Made by a program: the position numbers and the translations under genes. From Earliella scabrosa (lineage: Eukaryota; Basidiomycota; Agaricomycetes; Polyporales; Polyporaceae), in the NCBI GenBank assembly GCA_022605405.1, contig JABYQQ010000012.1, forward strand, positions 1,426,001 to 1,490,000: a stretch of 64,000 nucleotides of DNA, written 5' to 3'. Each line of letters starts with the position of its first letter. Positions within the stretch are counted from its first letter, which is position 1. Positions 1-13,188 of the stretch are shown here, in pieces. A model generated the notes under the pieces. That model was not told the DNA's origin. It was given only the letters and a program-made list of their open reading frames with translations, and made no database searches.

Positions 1-546
1 AAGCGCTCGGTGTGAGTGCCTTCCGGGTGGCTTGTGGATGTGGGGGTCAAAGAGGGCGTTCGGGCGAAGAGCACCCCATCTTATTGGAAACACTTCTCCT
101 GCGGTGTGATGATGATGGCAACAACTGGGCAGCCTTGAACCAGCCCTGGAGAGGAGATCGTAGTCACGGACGTAACCCGCCTCCGGGAAGGCAACGGACT
201 CGGAGGCGGCGGATGCGAATGGACATCTCGGAACGAATTGCTCCTTCGGTCCCGGAGGAGTATTTCGGAGACGGCGCTTTTCCCAGCCGATGCGAACACG
301 CCAATCGGAGCACTCAGCGAGTGGTCGAACATACAACAAGTTGACCCAGCATCATACAACCCCAAAGGAATGTCGTAGTACATGGCACACAGGATAGCCC
401 ATCAAACGTTGGCCGTTTACGACACCGAGTTGCTCCCCACGCAGGCCGGATACTGCAAAGCCGTACCTGCAATCTATGGCTCCCAGATGCCGGCCGCCGT
501 AAGGTAACGTATACGGCAACCGCGGTTCCCCCACGGTCCGAACGTA
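1..546. other. Intergenic / left edge
   Basis: No gene is supported here. The short open frames are not backed by splice structure or a recognisable domain. It lies downstream of the first DUF6534 gene, which reads leftward into it, so it probably holds that gene's 3' untranslated region. Confidence 0.4.
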
Positions 547-2647
547 TCACACAGCTGGCCTTGCCCCAAGCGCCCCGTCGCGATTAATGCCTCGTCGTCT
601 CGACAGACGTCTCGATGAACACCTCCGGGGGCCTGCAGAAAGGGAGATAAATCCGCCGTAACCCCCACTGACAGGAACAGAGGGTACGTACAACCGCACC
701 GCATGCTTGCTGCCCTCGCCGAGCCTGCTCGTCGTCGTCCCGATCGTGGGCATGGTTGTGATGCCTGAAGCCCCAGCCATGTGGTTGCGCAGGCCTTCAC
801 GAGCGTTGAGACTGGCGATCATTGAGACCGCGTACACTGTGAATAGCGCTTGAGCGAGTGGCATGCGGTCTGAGACGGGATACTCACGACTGGCTCCGAC
901 GTAGGAGAACAGAATGTACAGGTTCTTGTCGCGGTTCGTCAGGTTCTGGACGATGCGTCAGCGAGATCGCTCTAGTCTCTAGAGGTTGAGGAGCATAACA
1001 GAGCGGAAGAACCTACTGTGACGAGTGCAAGGAGTGCGCAGACGCTGCAAGTGGTGCCTCATATCAGAATGCTGGACAGTTGTCTAAAAGAAGTCGCTCA
1101 CCTCGTCATGATACCCGTGTTGATAGTGTAGAAGATCTGGGAAGTCATGTGTGCGCTACGTTAGCACGGATAACGTCAACGCCACGGCGAGTAACACACC
1201 AGACGGGTGATCAAGCGTTTTGATCTGTGAGGAGTGTCACTGAGCGCCTCAAGCCAGGAGGAACAATGGTATTGCTTACCTTGAGCCGCTTACTCTTGAA
1301 GTGTACAAGAGAAGAACCAGGGTGACTGTGATAGCGATATCTGTCCCCGCAATTAGGGCATTCGAGGCGATCACATAGTTCTATGACGGCTTCGATGAGG
1401 ATCCTGACGATGGGTACGTGGAAGGAACTACGTACTCCGAGAGTTGTGATATCCGCTACTGATTCCGCTGTAGCACTAAGGACTTGGAGTCAATCATATC
1501 GTCTGCGCGAGCCACGGTCCATCTGCGAACCTCTTAACCACGAGCACTGTCGATGTCATCACGGTCAGCCAGCACGTAACATCGTGGTGCAATGCGTTGA
1601 CGTACAGATTCCTGTTGCTATGAAACCAGAAACGGCCAAGGCTTCAACGGGCGGCGCGCGATGGTCATGGATGAGTACTTACCCCAGCAAGCGGCGACCA
1701 TGATGACCTGCCATATCACATAAATGACCGTGAGCTCGAGAAAGGATCGCGAGTCACGGTACATACCAGCCAGCTAATGACAGCGATGTACTTGCATACT
1801 ACCGAACCACGTTACTCTGGATGGCAACGGCAACGGATATGTCACACCACGTACGTGACCACACCCGCAGGACGTAGAATCTTCACCGCCACAAGCGTCA
1901 GCATGGATAGACAGGATAGAAACAGGATGTCATACAATTGCACCAGAGCCACGAGAGTGGTCTGCAGACGTTGTCAATTGAAGGATAGACTGGGACGAGC
2001 AGGGCGCGACTCACGTTGATGACCAGCTGGGCCTACTCGGGCATGCCAGCCTCCGGGTTAGATCGCTACCAGTGACAGGGACGAATCACTCACATTCGAT
2101 GTCCTGAAACATGTGTTCAATATATCACAGGCATAGTATGAAAGCGGGACACCTGACATACCAGGGTAACTGCAACTGGCCGATGAAGTCGGCATGCTTG
2201 AACACCAAGAAATGATATACTACACCCGAATGAAAACGAACGGGCGCAGGGAGGAACAGACGGAGAACGCACTGGTATATGTATACAGCGCAAGGTGGAG
2301 GCAGTCCAACGACCAGACACATGTCACCTTGTGGCACGGATTGTCAGGGCATGGATGACTTGCATACGACCGGTGTACGCACGATCGTCTTCAACAGGGA
2401 CCTATCCTCGCCCCAATAGTGCCTCGCATACACCGACAGCTGCGCGCATGACACTGTGTGGAGGTTCGTCAAACGAATGTCATCCTGTGAAAGGCTGTGA
2501 ACGCGCCTCCAAAGATCGCTCCTGTAATGGCCAGGCCAGAAAGGACGACCCCGAGGCTGTTGAAGATGAGCAGCGAGCGCCAACGCGATCGGCAGGAACG
2601 ACTCACTTCCACTTCAGGTAAAAGTACGGATCGAAGGGAAGACTCAT
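547..2647 (-). CDS. DUF6534 multi-pass membrane protein, tandem copy 1
   Basis: Predicted basidiomycete DUF6534 integral membrane protein; the family's biochemical role is unknown. The start exon reads MSLPFDPYFYLKW and ends at a GTGAGT donor. Later exons give LGVVLSGLAITGAIFGG (first membrane helix), ARHYWGEDRSLLKTIV, VWSLDCLHLALYIYT, YHFLVFKHADFIGQLQLPW, and near the end SMIASLNAREGLRNHMAG. That is the family order: helix 1, the Y/H-Y-x-x-D-x-x-L-K-x-xV loop, the WxLDxxHLALY helix, and the C-terminal SLNAREGLR block. There are many short exons. The C-terminus runs past the SKH block that is near-terminal in copy 3, to a stop at 547; an intron there could shorten it. It is most similar to copy 2 just upstream. 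Family assignment is firm from the block order; exact exons are approximate. Confidence 0.75.
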
Positions 2648-3866
2648 GTTGGGAGTGCGCCGAGGGAGACGGATGCAGGAGCAGTGGGTGCGCAACGAGG
2701 AAAAAGAGAAACGAGCGGAGGGATTAAGTATACGAGTCGTTAGGGAGCACGAGTGAGTGGAGAGACCGAATGCGCCACTGGTGTAAGCCTGGAACGGGAT
2801 CCCCTTGGGGTTCTGCAGACACGTCGAGATTCCGGCCGTGCGGACGCAGGCTGAGGCCCTGAGTGTGCTCAGCGTTGGCTCAGCGATCGGTCCGTCGTCG
2901 GTGCCTCGTCTTGATATAGGTCGCCGACGTCGCGGATGTCCACTGCTTCCTTTGCAAGGCATCCAATGGAAACACTCTTGCAGCTTTCCTTCCGAACGGA
3001 CACTGGGCCTGGCCTAATACGGCCCCTAGCCGACTGATGTGTGGCGCTGGCCTCCTTGAGTAGTGCCCGTCGCATTCGCCGTCCCCACGTGGCTCTCACC
3101 TTCAGGAACAACATTCTCGCCGTATGGGGCTTGGGATGCTTGGTCGTGCAACATTGTCCGTCAGTGGATTCCTGGTTGTGCACGACGAAACGGACATGCA
3201 AGCTTAGGACAGGGGACTCGCCGACTCGGGATGGAAAAGTGCAATGCTAGGCGCCGAATCAAATGTGGGACCGGATATCCCCGACACTCTCAACATGCCG
3301 GTTGTCAGCGGGTGCAGTCAACTTCTCGTCAACTCGTCATAAGTACTCAGTACTCAGCAGCTGACGGATCTCGTAGGAAGCAGTCGCAGGCGTAGCGCGC
3401 CTCCGTGCATGCAGCGGACAGATGTAAACCATACCAACTCAACCTGTGGAACGAGCGGCGTGGCATACTTGATCGACCATACAACCAGCTAACTCGCTAG
3501 CGTACAACCTCGAAGGCGTCTCGTAGAGTACGGCATTGGAGGAGGGCCCCGCCAAGACGGCCAGTGGCTGACCGGAGATAAGGCAGCAGTCCGAGCGACG
3601 ACTATGCTAGCCTCCAGGACATGGTACACTGACAGACGGCCCTGAGCATGAGCTGGATCGATCCACAAACACGTATAGGCTTGCCGTACCTGCGATCTAT
3701 AGCACCAGTCATGTAACCCACACCACGAATACGTCATCCGAGATCCCCCACTACGGGAGATGATGGCACCTCAAACGTTAGTGTCTCATCGTCTCGACAG
3801 ACGTCTCGATGAACACCTCTGGGGGCCTGTAGACGTAAGCGTGAGCTGACCAATACCCTCATGAAA
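2648..3866. other. Intergenic spacer between DUF6534 copies 1 and 2
   Basis: No gene is seen. Short stretches resemble the spacer upstream of copy 2 (for example around 3033 versus 6097, and 3254 versus 6302) and the region upstream of copy 3 (2771 versus 9047). The spacers were therefore duplicated together with the genes. It should contain the promoter of copy 1 and the 3' end of copy 2. Confidence 0.5.
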
Positions 3867-5838
3867 CTAAACATTGTGCACGTACAAGCGCACGTGTTTG
3901 CTGCTCTCGCCAAGCCTGCTCGTCGTTGTTCCGATCGTGGGCATGGTCGTGATGCCTGTCGCCTGAGCCATGTGGTTGCGCAGGCCTTCACGGGCGTTGA
4001 GACTGGCGATCATGGAGACGGCGTACACTACAGATGTTTCGTGAGGTTGACAGTGACACGGGGTCAAGGAGGGATACTCACAACTGGCTCCAACGTAGGA
4101 GAACAAGATGAACAGGTTCTTGTCACGGTTTGTGAGATTCTGAGTGGGGAATCAGCGTGCACGCCCTAGAGGGTGTGGAGATGGCTCCTACCGTGACGAG
4201 TGCAAGGAGAGCGCAGACGCTGAACACGAGCGACGCTTTTAGTATGCTGGGCGTAATCAGACTAATGACTCGTTGCTCACCTCGTCATGATGCCAGTGTT
4301 GATTGTATAGAATATCTAATTCCCATGTAAGGGCTACATTCGTGTGAAAGGCGTCAGCCATGCGACGAGAAACGTACCAGACGGGTGATCAAACGTCTCG
4401 ATCTATGAAAGGTGTCACCGAGCGCTCAGGCGATTCGGAACAGTCATTCTCGCTCACCTTGTGCCGCTGACGCGGGAGGTGTACAAAAGAAACACGAGCG
4501 TGCCCGTGATGGAGATGTCTGTCGCCGCGATAAGTGCATTCGAGGCGATGACAGTATTCTAAATAGATTTTAATGAATGATCTAACGGGGCAGCCCACGC
4601 GTACTGAACGACTTACCCCGAGAGATTCGAGCTCGGCCACTGTCTCCATGGTGGCACTGAGGACAAGGAGTCAATCGTGTCGTCTACTCGCGAGACTGGC
4701 CGTCTACGGACCTCATGATCATGAGCACTGTCAATGACGCGATTACGATGAGCGAACGGCACCTAAGCGCAACAAGAGGCCTACTCACATATACCCGTCG
4801 CTATGGAACATCGATCAACGTCGCTTCAGCCAGGTAGAGGAGAATCATTATGCATGACGGCTCACCCCAGCAGCCAGCGATTAGGAGGAGCTAAGAGACG
4901 ATCCGGTCAGACTGCTTCGAACTCGAGGACAACATCAAAAGTGTAAGTACGCACTAGTAGGCCGACAACAAGTCGGCGCTTGCATACTGCCAGAACAGTT
5001 AGGTTCGGAAGGCTGAAGAATGGACTAGCAGGACGAACTTGACCACACCCGCAAAAGATAGAATCTTCAACCGGAGCAGTGTCAATATAGGTGCGCGTGA
5101 TGAAGATGAGGCAACGTACAGTTGCACTAGGGCGACGAGAGTCGTCTGTGGATTTTTCAGCCATGGGTACAGACTCGGATGGTCCGGGTGCAACTCACAT
5201 TGATGACCAGCTGGGCCTATAGGCGTTTGGAAAATTGCGGGTGAGACGGATCTCGATGAACGCGCACCAATCACTCACATCGGATGTCCTGAGGTATGCG
5301 GTCAGTAGATCGCATGGATAGAACGAAGGGCTGTCACCTACCAGGGCAACTGCAACTGGCCCATGAAATCATCATGCTTGAAGATTAAGAAATGATATAC
5401 TGGACGTAACTGAGGATGGGGGGACGGAAGGGAGGATAGATAGAGAACGCACTAGTATATGAATATAGCCCCAGGTGGAGGGCGTCCAACGTCCAGACAG
5501 ACGTGACCTTGTGGGAAGCATCCTCAATCCACGAAAAACGGGATACATATGGCGTACGCACAATTGTCTTAAGCAAAGCCCTATCCTGCTTCCAGTAGCG
5601 CCTCGCATACTGTATGAGCTGCGCGCATGACACTGTGGGCTTCGTCAGAGGGGTACCGGTGCCGACCCGCGAGCAGAGATGAAACTCGCCTCCAAAAATC
5701 GCTCCCGTGATACCCAGGCCGGAGAGGATAACCCCGAGACTGTCGATCGCAAGAGGGTGAGGAGGAAGCGATAATGTGAGCATCCAGCGCGACTCACTGC
5801 CACTTCAGGTAGAAATCTGGATCGTAAGGCAGACTCAT
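3867..5838 (-). CDS. DUF6534 multi-pass membrane protein, tandem copy 2
   Basis: Second tandem member of the DUF6534 family, function unknown. The start exon reads MSLPYDPDFYLKW before a GTGAGT donor. Later exons give LGVILSGLGITGAIFGG, ARRYWKQDRALLKTIV, VWTLDALHLGLYSYT, YHFLIFKHDDFMGQLQLPW, a helix-containing exon around 5030-5160, and SMIASLNAREGLRNHMAQ at the C-terminal end. All conserved blocks found in copies 1 and 3 are present and the intron positions match, so it looks intact. The C-terminus after SRLGESSKH differs from copy 1 and stops at 3867. Copies 1 and 2 are clearly closer to each other than to copy 3, which fits a recent tandem duplication. Confidence 0.75.
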
Positions 5839-7008
5839 CTTGGGCGAACGTCGGGGGACCCAGGTAGCAGAAAAGGCGGGCGAGAGGTGGAAAAAGAGCG
5901 GAGAAATTAAGTAGAGCGCACAAGTTGTCGTTGAATCCAGAGAACCGCGAAAGAAGCCTCGCAAAACCTGGTCTCGAGAGGCAGGGAAAATATGTGCACA
6001 CTTGGCAATCGCCTGATTGGTATAAGGGTCGCCGTAGCGCCAGATCTAATGGGATCAATATTGGAAGTCTTCCGAACTCGTTAGTACCCCTGGTGTACTG
6101 ATGTGTGGCGCTGTAGCCTCGCAATGGGGCCCAGTACTGCAGAGTACTGCTCACGGTACGTTCCCGGGCCCGAGCACAAAACTAGGAGAGCACCGCTGGT
6201 AGGCCTGGAATTTCGAGCATGGCTGGAAGATCGTTGGACTGGTAGGGAGAATTGTAGAGGATCATCGTCGCGATGCTACTAACGGAAAAGTCAACGTAAG
6301 CGCTGAATCAAATGTGGCACCGGAACCTTCCGACGCCTTGCGATGCCGCCTACCCAAAAAGGTGACTCGGACATCCACGCTGGACATTCCATCCTAAGTA
6401 ACCTCCGGCTTGCATGTTCCACCACAAACAGTTCACAGAGAGCACATCGTGCGAGAGAGAGACAGAAGACGAACCGTCTTTTCTACAGTTGCACCAAGTT
6501 GGTCGCATCTGGGGTAGCTTGGCGCTTTAGACCGGACCAGCGCAGCACGTCGCGACAGGTCGCGACTCGCATTGGCAGCGGAACATTCCCGCAAACGATG
6601 GTTGCGTGTGGACGAGGCTGTGTAAACAGCGGCCCGAGATACACCCGAACCAACCCGATCCTTGACGGACGATGGTACTTGAAGAGGATATCCCATGTGA
6701 ACGAAGCCAGTATTACATGCGTGTGGCAGGCGTCGATCGAGAGGGTGCGATTCCTGATGCGATAACTATGACCAACCCTCTAGGACGAGAGATCCTGTAT
6801 AATACCTAAACACGTACTCCCAAAGATTGATCCCAAAATCCTTCCGAGCCTGCTTCGACTGCGAAGTTTGCTCCCTATCGACCCAGGTATACGCAGTAGG
6901 GGCTAATGCGACCTCGTCTCGACGGACGTCTCGATGAAGACCTCGGGAGGGCTAGTAAGAGGCCAGTTTAGCAGGGGTGCACGCTTTGAAAGAAGGCGGA
7001 CATGAAGC
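5839..7008. other. Intergenic spacer between DUF6534 copies 2 and 3
   Basis: No gene is supported. It shares short patches with the spacer upstream of copy 1 (see finding). The open frame at 6343-6765 (+) has no recognisable domain and is treated as chance. Confidence 0.5.
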
Positions 7009-8889
7009 TCACAGGCGAACAGCGTGCTTGCTGGTCATCCCATGGATTGTGGACTCGCCGCCCACGCGGGGCACGGTGGTGATACGAGGAGCCTCTGCCA
7101 TCTGATGGCGCAGTCCTTCACGAGCGTTCAGACTGGCGATCATGGACACCGTATACACTATGTCATTGACGTGTGAGACGCGGAGAACCGAGATGACGAC
7201 GGAAGATACTCACGACTGGCACCGAGATAGGAGAACAGCACGTAAAGGTTGGTGTCCCCTTTCGTCAGGTTCTGCCATAACGTCAATCTCTGTGTCTGGG
7301 GCGATGAAGCGAACGACGCACAGTGACCAGCGAGAGGAGGGCGCACACGCTGCAGGTGCGTGTCCCATGAGAACGCTGAGACAATTGGATCGAAGGGAAC
7401 ACGTCTTCCTACCTCGTCATCAACCCGGTGTTGATGGTGTAGAAGATCTATGGGAGGACTCTATGAGGCTGATGAAATCCGAGCAATGCCGCTAGATGAG
7501 CTCACCAATCGGGTAACCAAGCGTTTCGATCTCGACCCATTGGTCTTCGACGTGAACAAGAGGAAAACCAGGGTAGCCGTGATCAAAATGTCTGTTGACG
7601 CGAGAAGGGAGCTCGTTGCGATGACATAGTCCTGCAAAGATGTCATATCAGAGGCGAACTACGACGTGGACAATAGGATTAACTTACTCCGAGTGCAGTC
7701 AGAGCAGCCACGGATGTTGCGGTAGCACTTTTGTGGCACATGTCAGAAAGCGTCGGTGAAGGTCTTGATGAATACGCACCTCTTGACCATGAGTACTGTC
7801 ACGGTGAACGTCAGCGAGGTGCAATCTCCAGATACAAGCCACAGGCCGGAGACTTACGGATTCCGACCGCTAAATGACGCCGATGGCATAGTGAGTGGGC
7901 GAGTACTTTTCACAAGCGTGAGATACGTACACCAGTTAGCTGCAACGATGAAGGCCTAAGGGGGAGGCGATTAGCCCAGAGCAAGCGAACACGAGCAAAG
8001 GCACGCACCAGGAACCCGATGACTGCAGGATGCTTGCACACTAGCCAAAATCTTGAGACATACGCTCGAAGGTCAGAAGGCACATACGTACGGGCATACA
8101 CTCGCAATACGTAGAATCTGTGCGAGCGTTAGTTTGGGTTCGAATATTCAGCAGGAGACGTACATTTGAACCACCGCTACGAGGGTAGTCTACCCAAATC
8201 ACAAATCGGCCTATGCATAGCCAGTGATGGAGCATTACAACTCACGTTCACGATCATTTGAGCCTGCGGAAATAACGCGAGTCAATGCCAATGAGCTCCA
8301 CCTTGCGACCAAGTGTAGACTCACGTTCGATGTCCTGGTGGACGTAGCAGAAATGAGTGGGGTGGATCGCGAAGGCGAAGAAGATGCTGACGTACCAGGG
8401 TAGGTCCATTTGACCGACAAAGTCATTGTGCTTGAACACCAAGAAATTGTAAACTGGTGGGTGTCGATGAGACGCTTGAAGGCGAGCGGTCGAATGACAT
8501 ATACAACGCACCGGTGTATGAGTACAGAGCCAGATGAATGGCATCCAGCGACCACACGGTTATGACCTGATTGTAGCGGTAGGTCCATGAGCAGCAACAC
8601 CTGGAGAACAGAGGGCAGACTTACAATTGACTTGATCAAGGACCTGTCTTCGTTCCAGTAGTGACGAAGATAGAATCCTGCCTGGGCGGTTGCATCTGTG
8701 GGTTCGACGTGAGACCATCGCGGAGGTTGAGGACAATGTCGACTTACGGCCAAAGATAGCTCCGGTGATCCCGACACCAGACAAGATGATCCCGAGGCTG
8801 AGACCATGAGCGACGGACACGATGGCTCGACTACGGGGCAACACTCACTTCCAGTTGAGGTACTTCTCTGGGTCGAAACCAAGACTCAT
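7009..8889 (-). CDS. DUF6534 multi-pass membrane protein, tandem copy 3
   Basis: Best resolved of the three tandem copies; predicted seven-helix-like membrane protein of unknown role. Exon 1 (8848-8889) reads MSLGFDPEKYLNW. Exon 2 gives LGIILSGVGITGAIFG, and exon 3 includes RHYWNEDRSLIKSIV. Exon 4 is ITVWSLDAIHLALYSYT and exon 5 YNFLVFKHNDFVGQMDLPW. Two tiny exons follow (around 8330 and 8260) that join DIE to AQMIVN, then STLVAVVQM and the helix YVIATSSLLASTDILITATL. The last exon reads YTVSMIASLNAREGLRHQM and continues to SKHAVRL, with a TGA at 7009-7011. Splice phases work through the N-terminal exons. Its C-terminal tail differs from copies 1 and 2, so it is the oldest or most diverged member. 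Confidence 0.78.
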
Positions 8890-10381
8890 TTCGAACCTGA
8901 ATGGAAGGACAGGAAACGGGTCAAAAAGTTGGGTGGGGCGGGGGCGCGGAGCACCTGAACAAGCAAGGCGGATAGAAGGTTAAGTACGTGAGGCGGCTCG
9001 GACCAGCGTCGGGAAAGCTTGGAGAAATAACGAGGGGGGCGCGGCCATGCGCCACTGGTGCAAGGCTGGATCTGGCTGGGGCAGGGGCGTTGGGCGGGGC
9101 GGGCGGAAGGAATTTGGACTTGTCCATAGTCGATTGACGTGCACGTCATCCCCCATTAGAGATTACCCGCGGTGGGGGTACATCGCTGGCAGCACTGCTC
9201 CGGGGGAGCGATCGGCGAGTATATCTCGTGCCTTGGGCTATGAATTAATCCGATGAACATATTAAGGGCACTAGGTGTTCTCAGGAGGGACGAGTATCAT
9301 ACACAGGCATGCAAACAGAGAATGCGCTTGAGCCGAGAAGGATTCAGACGCGTGCCAACGTCGGACGAGTGGATGTCGGACGTACTGCGAATGCGACTAA
9401 TTGGTCGACTTCCGACGGCGCGAAGCGTTGGAAACAACAAAAGTTGTAAAGTCTGCAAAGTTACAGCAACAAAAGTGAGGATGTTCTGGATCGAGTCGAT
9501 CGGCGTGGATGAAGCCACAGTCAAAATCAATTTGGCCACCAGCTGGCGTCTATGAGATTGTGTTTGGTCATGTTAGGATCCCAAGTCGCCGCCTTCCTAT
9601 CTGGGCACACCCTCATTCCGACGAGGGCCGTCGACCCAGCCTAGGCAGGCTGTATCGTGTCCAGGAAATCGCGCTGTCTGAGCTCGCTAAACCTTCCACT
9701 CACAGTAGCCACGTACTGAGCGCACATTAGGATCAACTGGAACTGCTAGCTGCTGTCAGTGAAGCGCGGGGCTTAGCGGAGGTAACTCCCCTCCGGATGC
9801 CACTCCTATCAGTCCTACATAGCAGGCTGCCATTCAAGCATTCAGGAGGACGTTCAGATCACCTAGCAATGAGACGGCTACCTTTCCACAGTTACCTATT
9901 GGTACCATGACGTAGCCATGGCTCGGCACCTTGCGAAGCCACGGAGATGGAGAGACCGGACGGCACCCAATTCACAGCACCGCTGCCTGGGCTCGTTCCT
10001 GTGCACCTTCAGACGGCCACGCGACCCACTTCCCCTGGGACACGCCGATAGGTACGCCGTCGTCAACACACCTTCCAGATGGAAGTGGCTGGCAGTCCTC
10101 GGACTTGGGCTCAGGAACAGAACATGGCACAGCGTCGGGGCTGGCTAATGGATCGTGATCGCGTAGCATTTGATACAAAATGTTCTTGACTTCTCATCCA
10201 GCCTACATGCACCACCAACATGCGTGCTACCGAACGCCAGCCACAGAAAGTTCTAGGCCTCGCGACGCGTCTGACCGAGACCAGCAAGTGCCCGACCTGC
10301 CGATGGACAAATGTCAGCCACACATCGTGCAATGAGAATGGACGGCAACGGTACGGACCAGCTTCACACCGCATCCGGTCC
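8890..10381. other. Intergenic, promoter side of DUF6534 copy 3
   Basis: About 1.5 kb with no gene I can support. The first 200 bases upstream of copy 3 are C-rich on the minus strand and share a patch with the upstream region of copy 1. The remainder has only short, domain-less open frames. Confidence 0.45.
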
Positions 10382-13188
10382 TCACGCAGGACTTTGCTTC
10401 TTACTCAGTTCAGCGAGTTCCGCCTTGAGCCTCTTGAGCTCCTCGACCGCCTCCGCGATCTCCTTGTCGCTCTCTTCCGTCTTCGGCTTTCCCTTCAACT
10501 CGCGCACCCGCTGGCCCTGCTCCGCGACCTTCTGCTCCCACGCGAGCACCTCCGCCGACTTCGGGCCCGCGCTCTCCTCCGCGGCGGCTGCAGCGGCCTT
10601 GTCCGCCGCCTTCTTCGCAGCCGCGGCCTTGCGCTTCGACATGCCCGGCGCGACGTGCGTCGCGTCCGCCGCCTCCGCGAGCGCGGACTCGGTCTTCTTC
10701 GCGCCCGCGAACTTGTCCCGCCACACGTCCGCCATCTTCTCGTCGATGCGCTTGAAGAGATGCTCGGGTGTGCCGATCGTGTGTCCCGCGAGCAGGTCGT
10801 TCGCGAACACTTCGGGGACAGCGCGGGCGGGCGCGTTGAGTTGCGTGAGCATGGCCGCCTCGGTCGATGGCATGAACGGGTGGATGAGCGCAGAGAGGAC
10901 GTAGATGAGGTTGAGCGCGCGGGAGACGACCTGCGCGCAGCGCTTCGGGTTCTCGGTCATCAGCTGCTTGTTGAGGCCGGACGCCTGAAGGTAGAGGTTT
11001 CCGCGCGCGGAGATCGCCATGACGGTGTGGAGACCCGCGCGCAGCTTGACGCCGTCCATGTTGTCGATGTACTCCTTCAGTAGGTTGTTGACGTCCGTTA
11101 CGAACTCCGCGTCGGTCTCGTCGTTCGGGGAGTACGGGCCAGGCGCATCACCGCTGTCGGGAATGACGCTACCGTACTGAGAGGTGACGAACTTGAGCGC
11201 ACGGTTGATGAAGTTGCCGAAGCTGGAACAAGACGGTCAGAGGAGAAAACGAGCACATCGCGGTAGGCGTACTTGTTAAGAAGGATGTTGTTGTTGGCAG
11301 CAATCTATGGTACAGGCTTGTTAGGAGGCGTAGAATGGGCAACGCAACTGAACATACGCAATCTGCCCACGAGAACATGGCGTCTGCAGTCTCCGGTCGT
11401 GTCGAAATAAGGTAGTACCTCCACACCGATGGCGGGATGCCCGTCTCTTTCGCTGCAGGGCCAAACACACCGCGGTTATGGCTCTTGGAGAACTTGCCTC
11501 CCTCATAGTTGAGATACTCTGTGAAGATCAACTGACGTTCAGTCGCATCCAACATGCGTGATGTACTGTACTGACCTGTTGTCGAGAGATGGTGGAGCAT
11601 GGTCCATGGACGACCGTCCCCAAGCTGCACGGATGGGAAGTAGATCACGTGGAAGTAGACGTTGTCCTTGCCCATGAATTGGTACAACCGAACGTTCTTC
11701 TGGTCGAACCACCACTTTTGCCACTCAGGCGTGTAGTTTGCTGTGATACTTGGGTACCCAATGCAGGCATCGAACTAGGGCGGAACGAATTAGGAACCAA
11801 GCTGCAATAGGCAAATCAGTGTCTTACCCAAACATCTGCAAGAATGTCAGCGCGATACGGGACGGAGGTGCCTGACGGACGTACAAAGAACTTTGCTCTC
11901 CATGCCTTCGTGTTGTGTGCCGTCGACATGTGGCACGGGGACGCCCCATGTCAGATCTCGTGTGACCGGACTTGGTCGGAGGCCGTCCTTTAGACGGGCG
12001 TCGATGAGTTTGCCCTCGCCGTTGATTACAGCGTTGGGAGACCATTTGCCCTCTTTCCAGGACTTCTTGATCCATTCTTCGGTACGAGGCTGGAGCTGGT
12101 TGAAGCGCACATACATATGCGCGGTAGTGCGAGTCGTCACAGTGTGAGTCTTACCGACGAGACAGCGCGGATTGATGAGCTCGACAGCATCCAGAGTGCG
12201 ACCGCAGACATCGCATTGATCACCGCGCGCGTCCTATGCATACGAGGCACATCAGAGGTTATCGAACAGCACTATGAAACGTACTCACGTCCGCGCCACA
12301 GTGAGGACATGTCCCTTCGACGAAGCGATCTGCAAGGAATCTGAAGCTCTGTAAGTCCGGTTGCTTCACGAGCGGACCAGTCACGCACTTATTGCATCCT
12401 TCACAGAAAGTCTGCTCCTTCTCCAACCTTTCTAGATGATCGTTCTTGGCCAAGTTTTTGTAAATTCCTTGACAGATCCTGAGGGGCGAATGTCAGTGGG
12501 ATTGTGAGCCAAAAAGGTCTATACTATGACTGACTCCGTGTGGAGAGGCGTTGATGTCCGCCCAAAGTGATCGAAGCTATGACCAAGGTAAGGATGACGA
12601 TATCTTCGTTCAAGGATGTTCGACAGACCTGAGCTCGAACCACTTGTAGGTTTCTACGTGCAGAGCGTTGTACTTGTCACAAAGTGCGCGGGGAGTGAGA
12701 CCTTCCTTCAGAGCTTGTGTCTCTGTCGCGGTACCGTACTCGTCTGTACCACAGATATAGAGTGTCCTCCGATTACGAGTGCCTGAGCGCCGGTGAGAGT
12801 CCACTACTGATTCCGAGTAGGTATGACTCACGAGAATAGCTATCGCCTCATACACGTCAGCACGAAGCATATAAGTGATCAGAGAAAGCACGTACCGAGC
12901 ATAGACATCCGCGCTGAGCGTACTCCCAATGATGTTTCCTGCACTCAAGATTCGCATGGAGTCCTCCGCATGGATTCGTTGTAGAACGCACCAAGATGAG
13001 GCACATTGTTGCAGTAGGGGAGAGCCGATGTAATGAGGATGTTTTGTTCTCCGTCCGCAGGTAGGCTAAGTCAAACGACTCGCGAGTGAGGGAAACATCG
13101 AGACGAGAAAGGCACGTCCATACATGGTTTCTCCCGGTTTAGGTATCACGCGAAGCAGTCCCTCTGCCTCCCGGATCTTCTGAGCCAT
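10382..13188 (-). CDS. MES1: Methionyl-tRNA synthetase, cytosolic, with C-terminal WHEP domain
   Basis: Charges tRNA-Met with methionine in the cytosol (class I synthetase). The start at 13188 (ACCATGG context) gives [20 protein letters not shown]; an upstream in-frame ATG at 13254 is possible. Exon joins give [19 protein letters not shown] (HIGH-type motif, PHLG) and [13 protein letters not shown], then [18 protein letters not shown] and zinc-knuckle-like Cys pairs (FCEGCNKC and GTCPHCG). Then come [18 protein letters not shown] (the KMSKS loop as KFSKS), [11 protein letters not shown] and the anticodon-binding helical domain ([24 protein letters not shown]). The last ~50 residues, [14 protein letters not shown] onward, match a WHEP domain, usually a tRNA-binding appendix. 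It is divergent from the AIG2-like gene, with starts about 520 bp apart. Confidence 0.92.

Noticed and set aside
10220..11083. 287-codon open frame (+) opposite the MetRS C-terminus
   Set aside because: Leu/Arg-rich antisense shadow of the GC-rich MetRS coding sequence.
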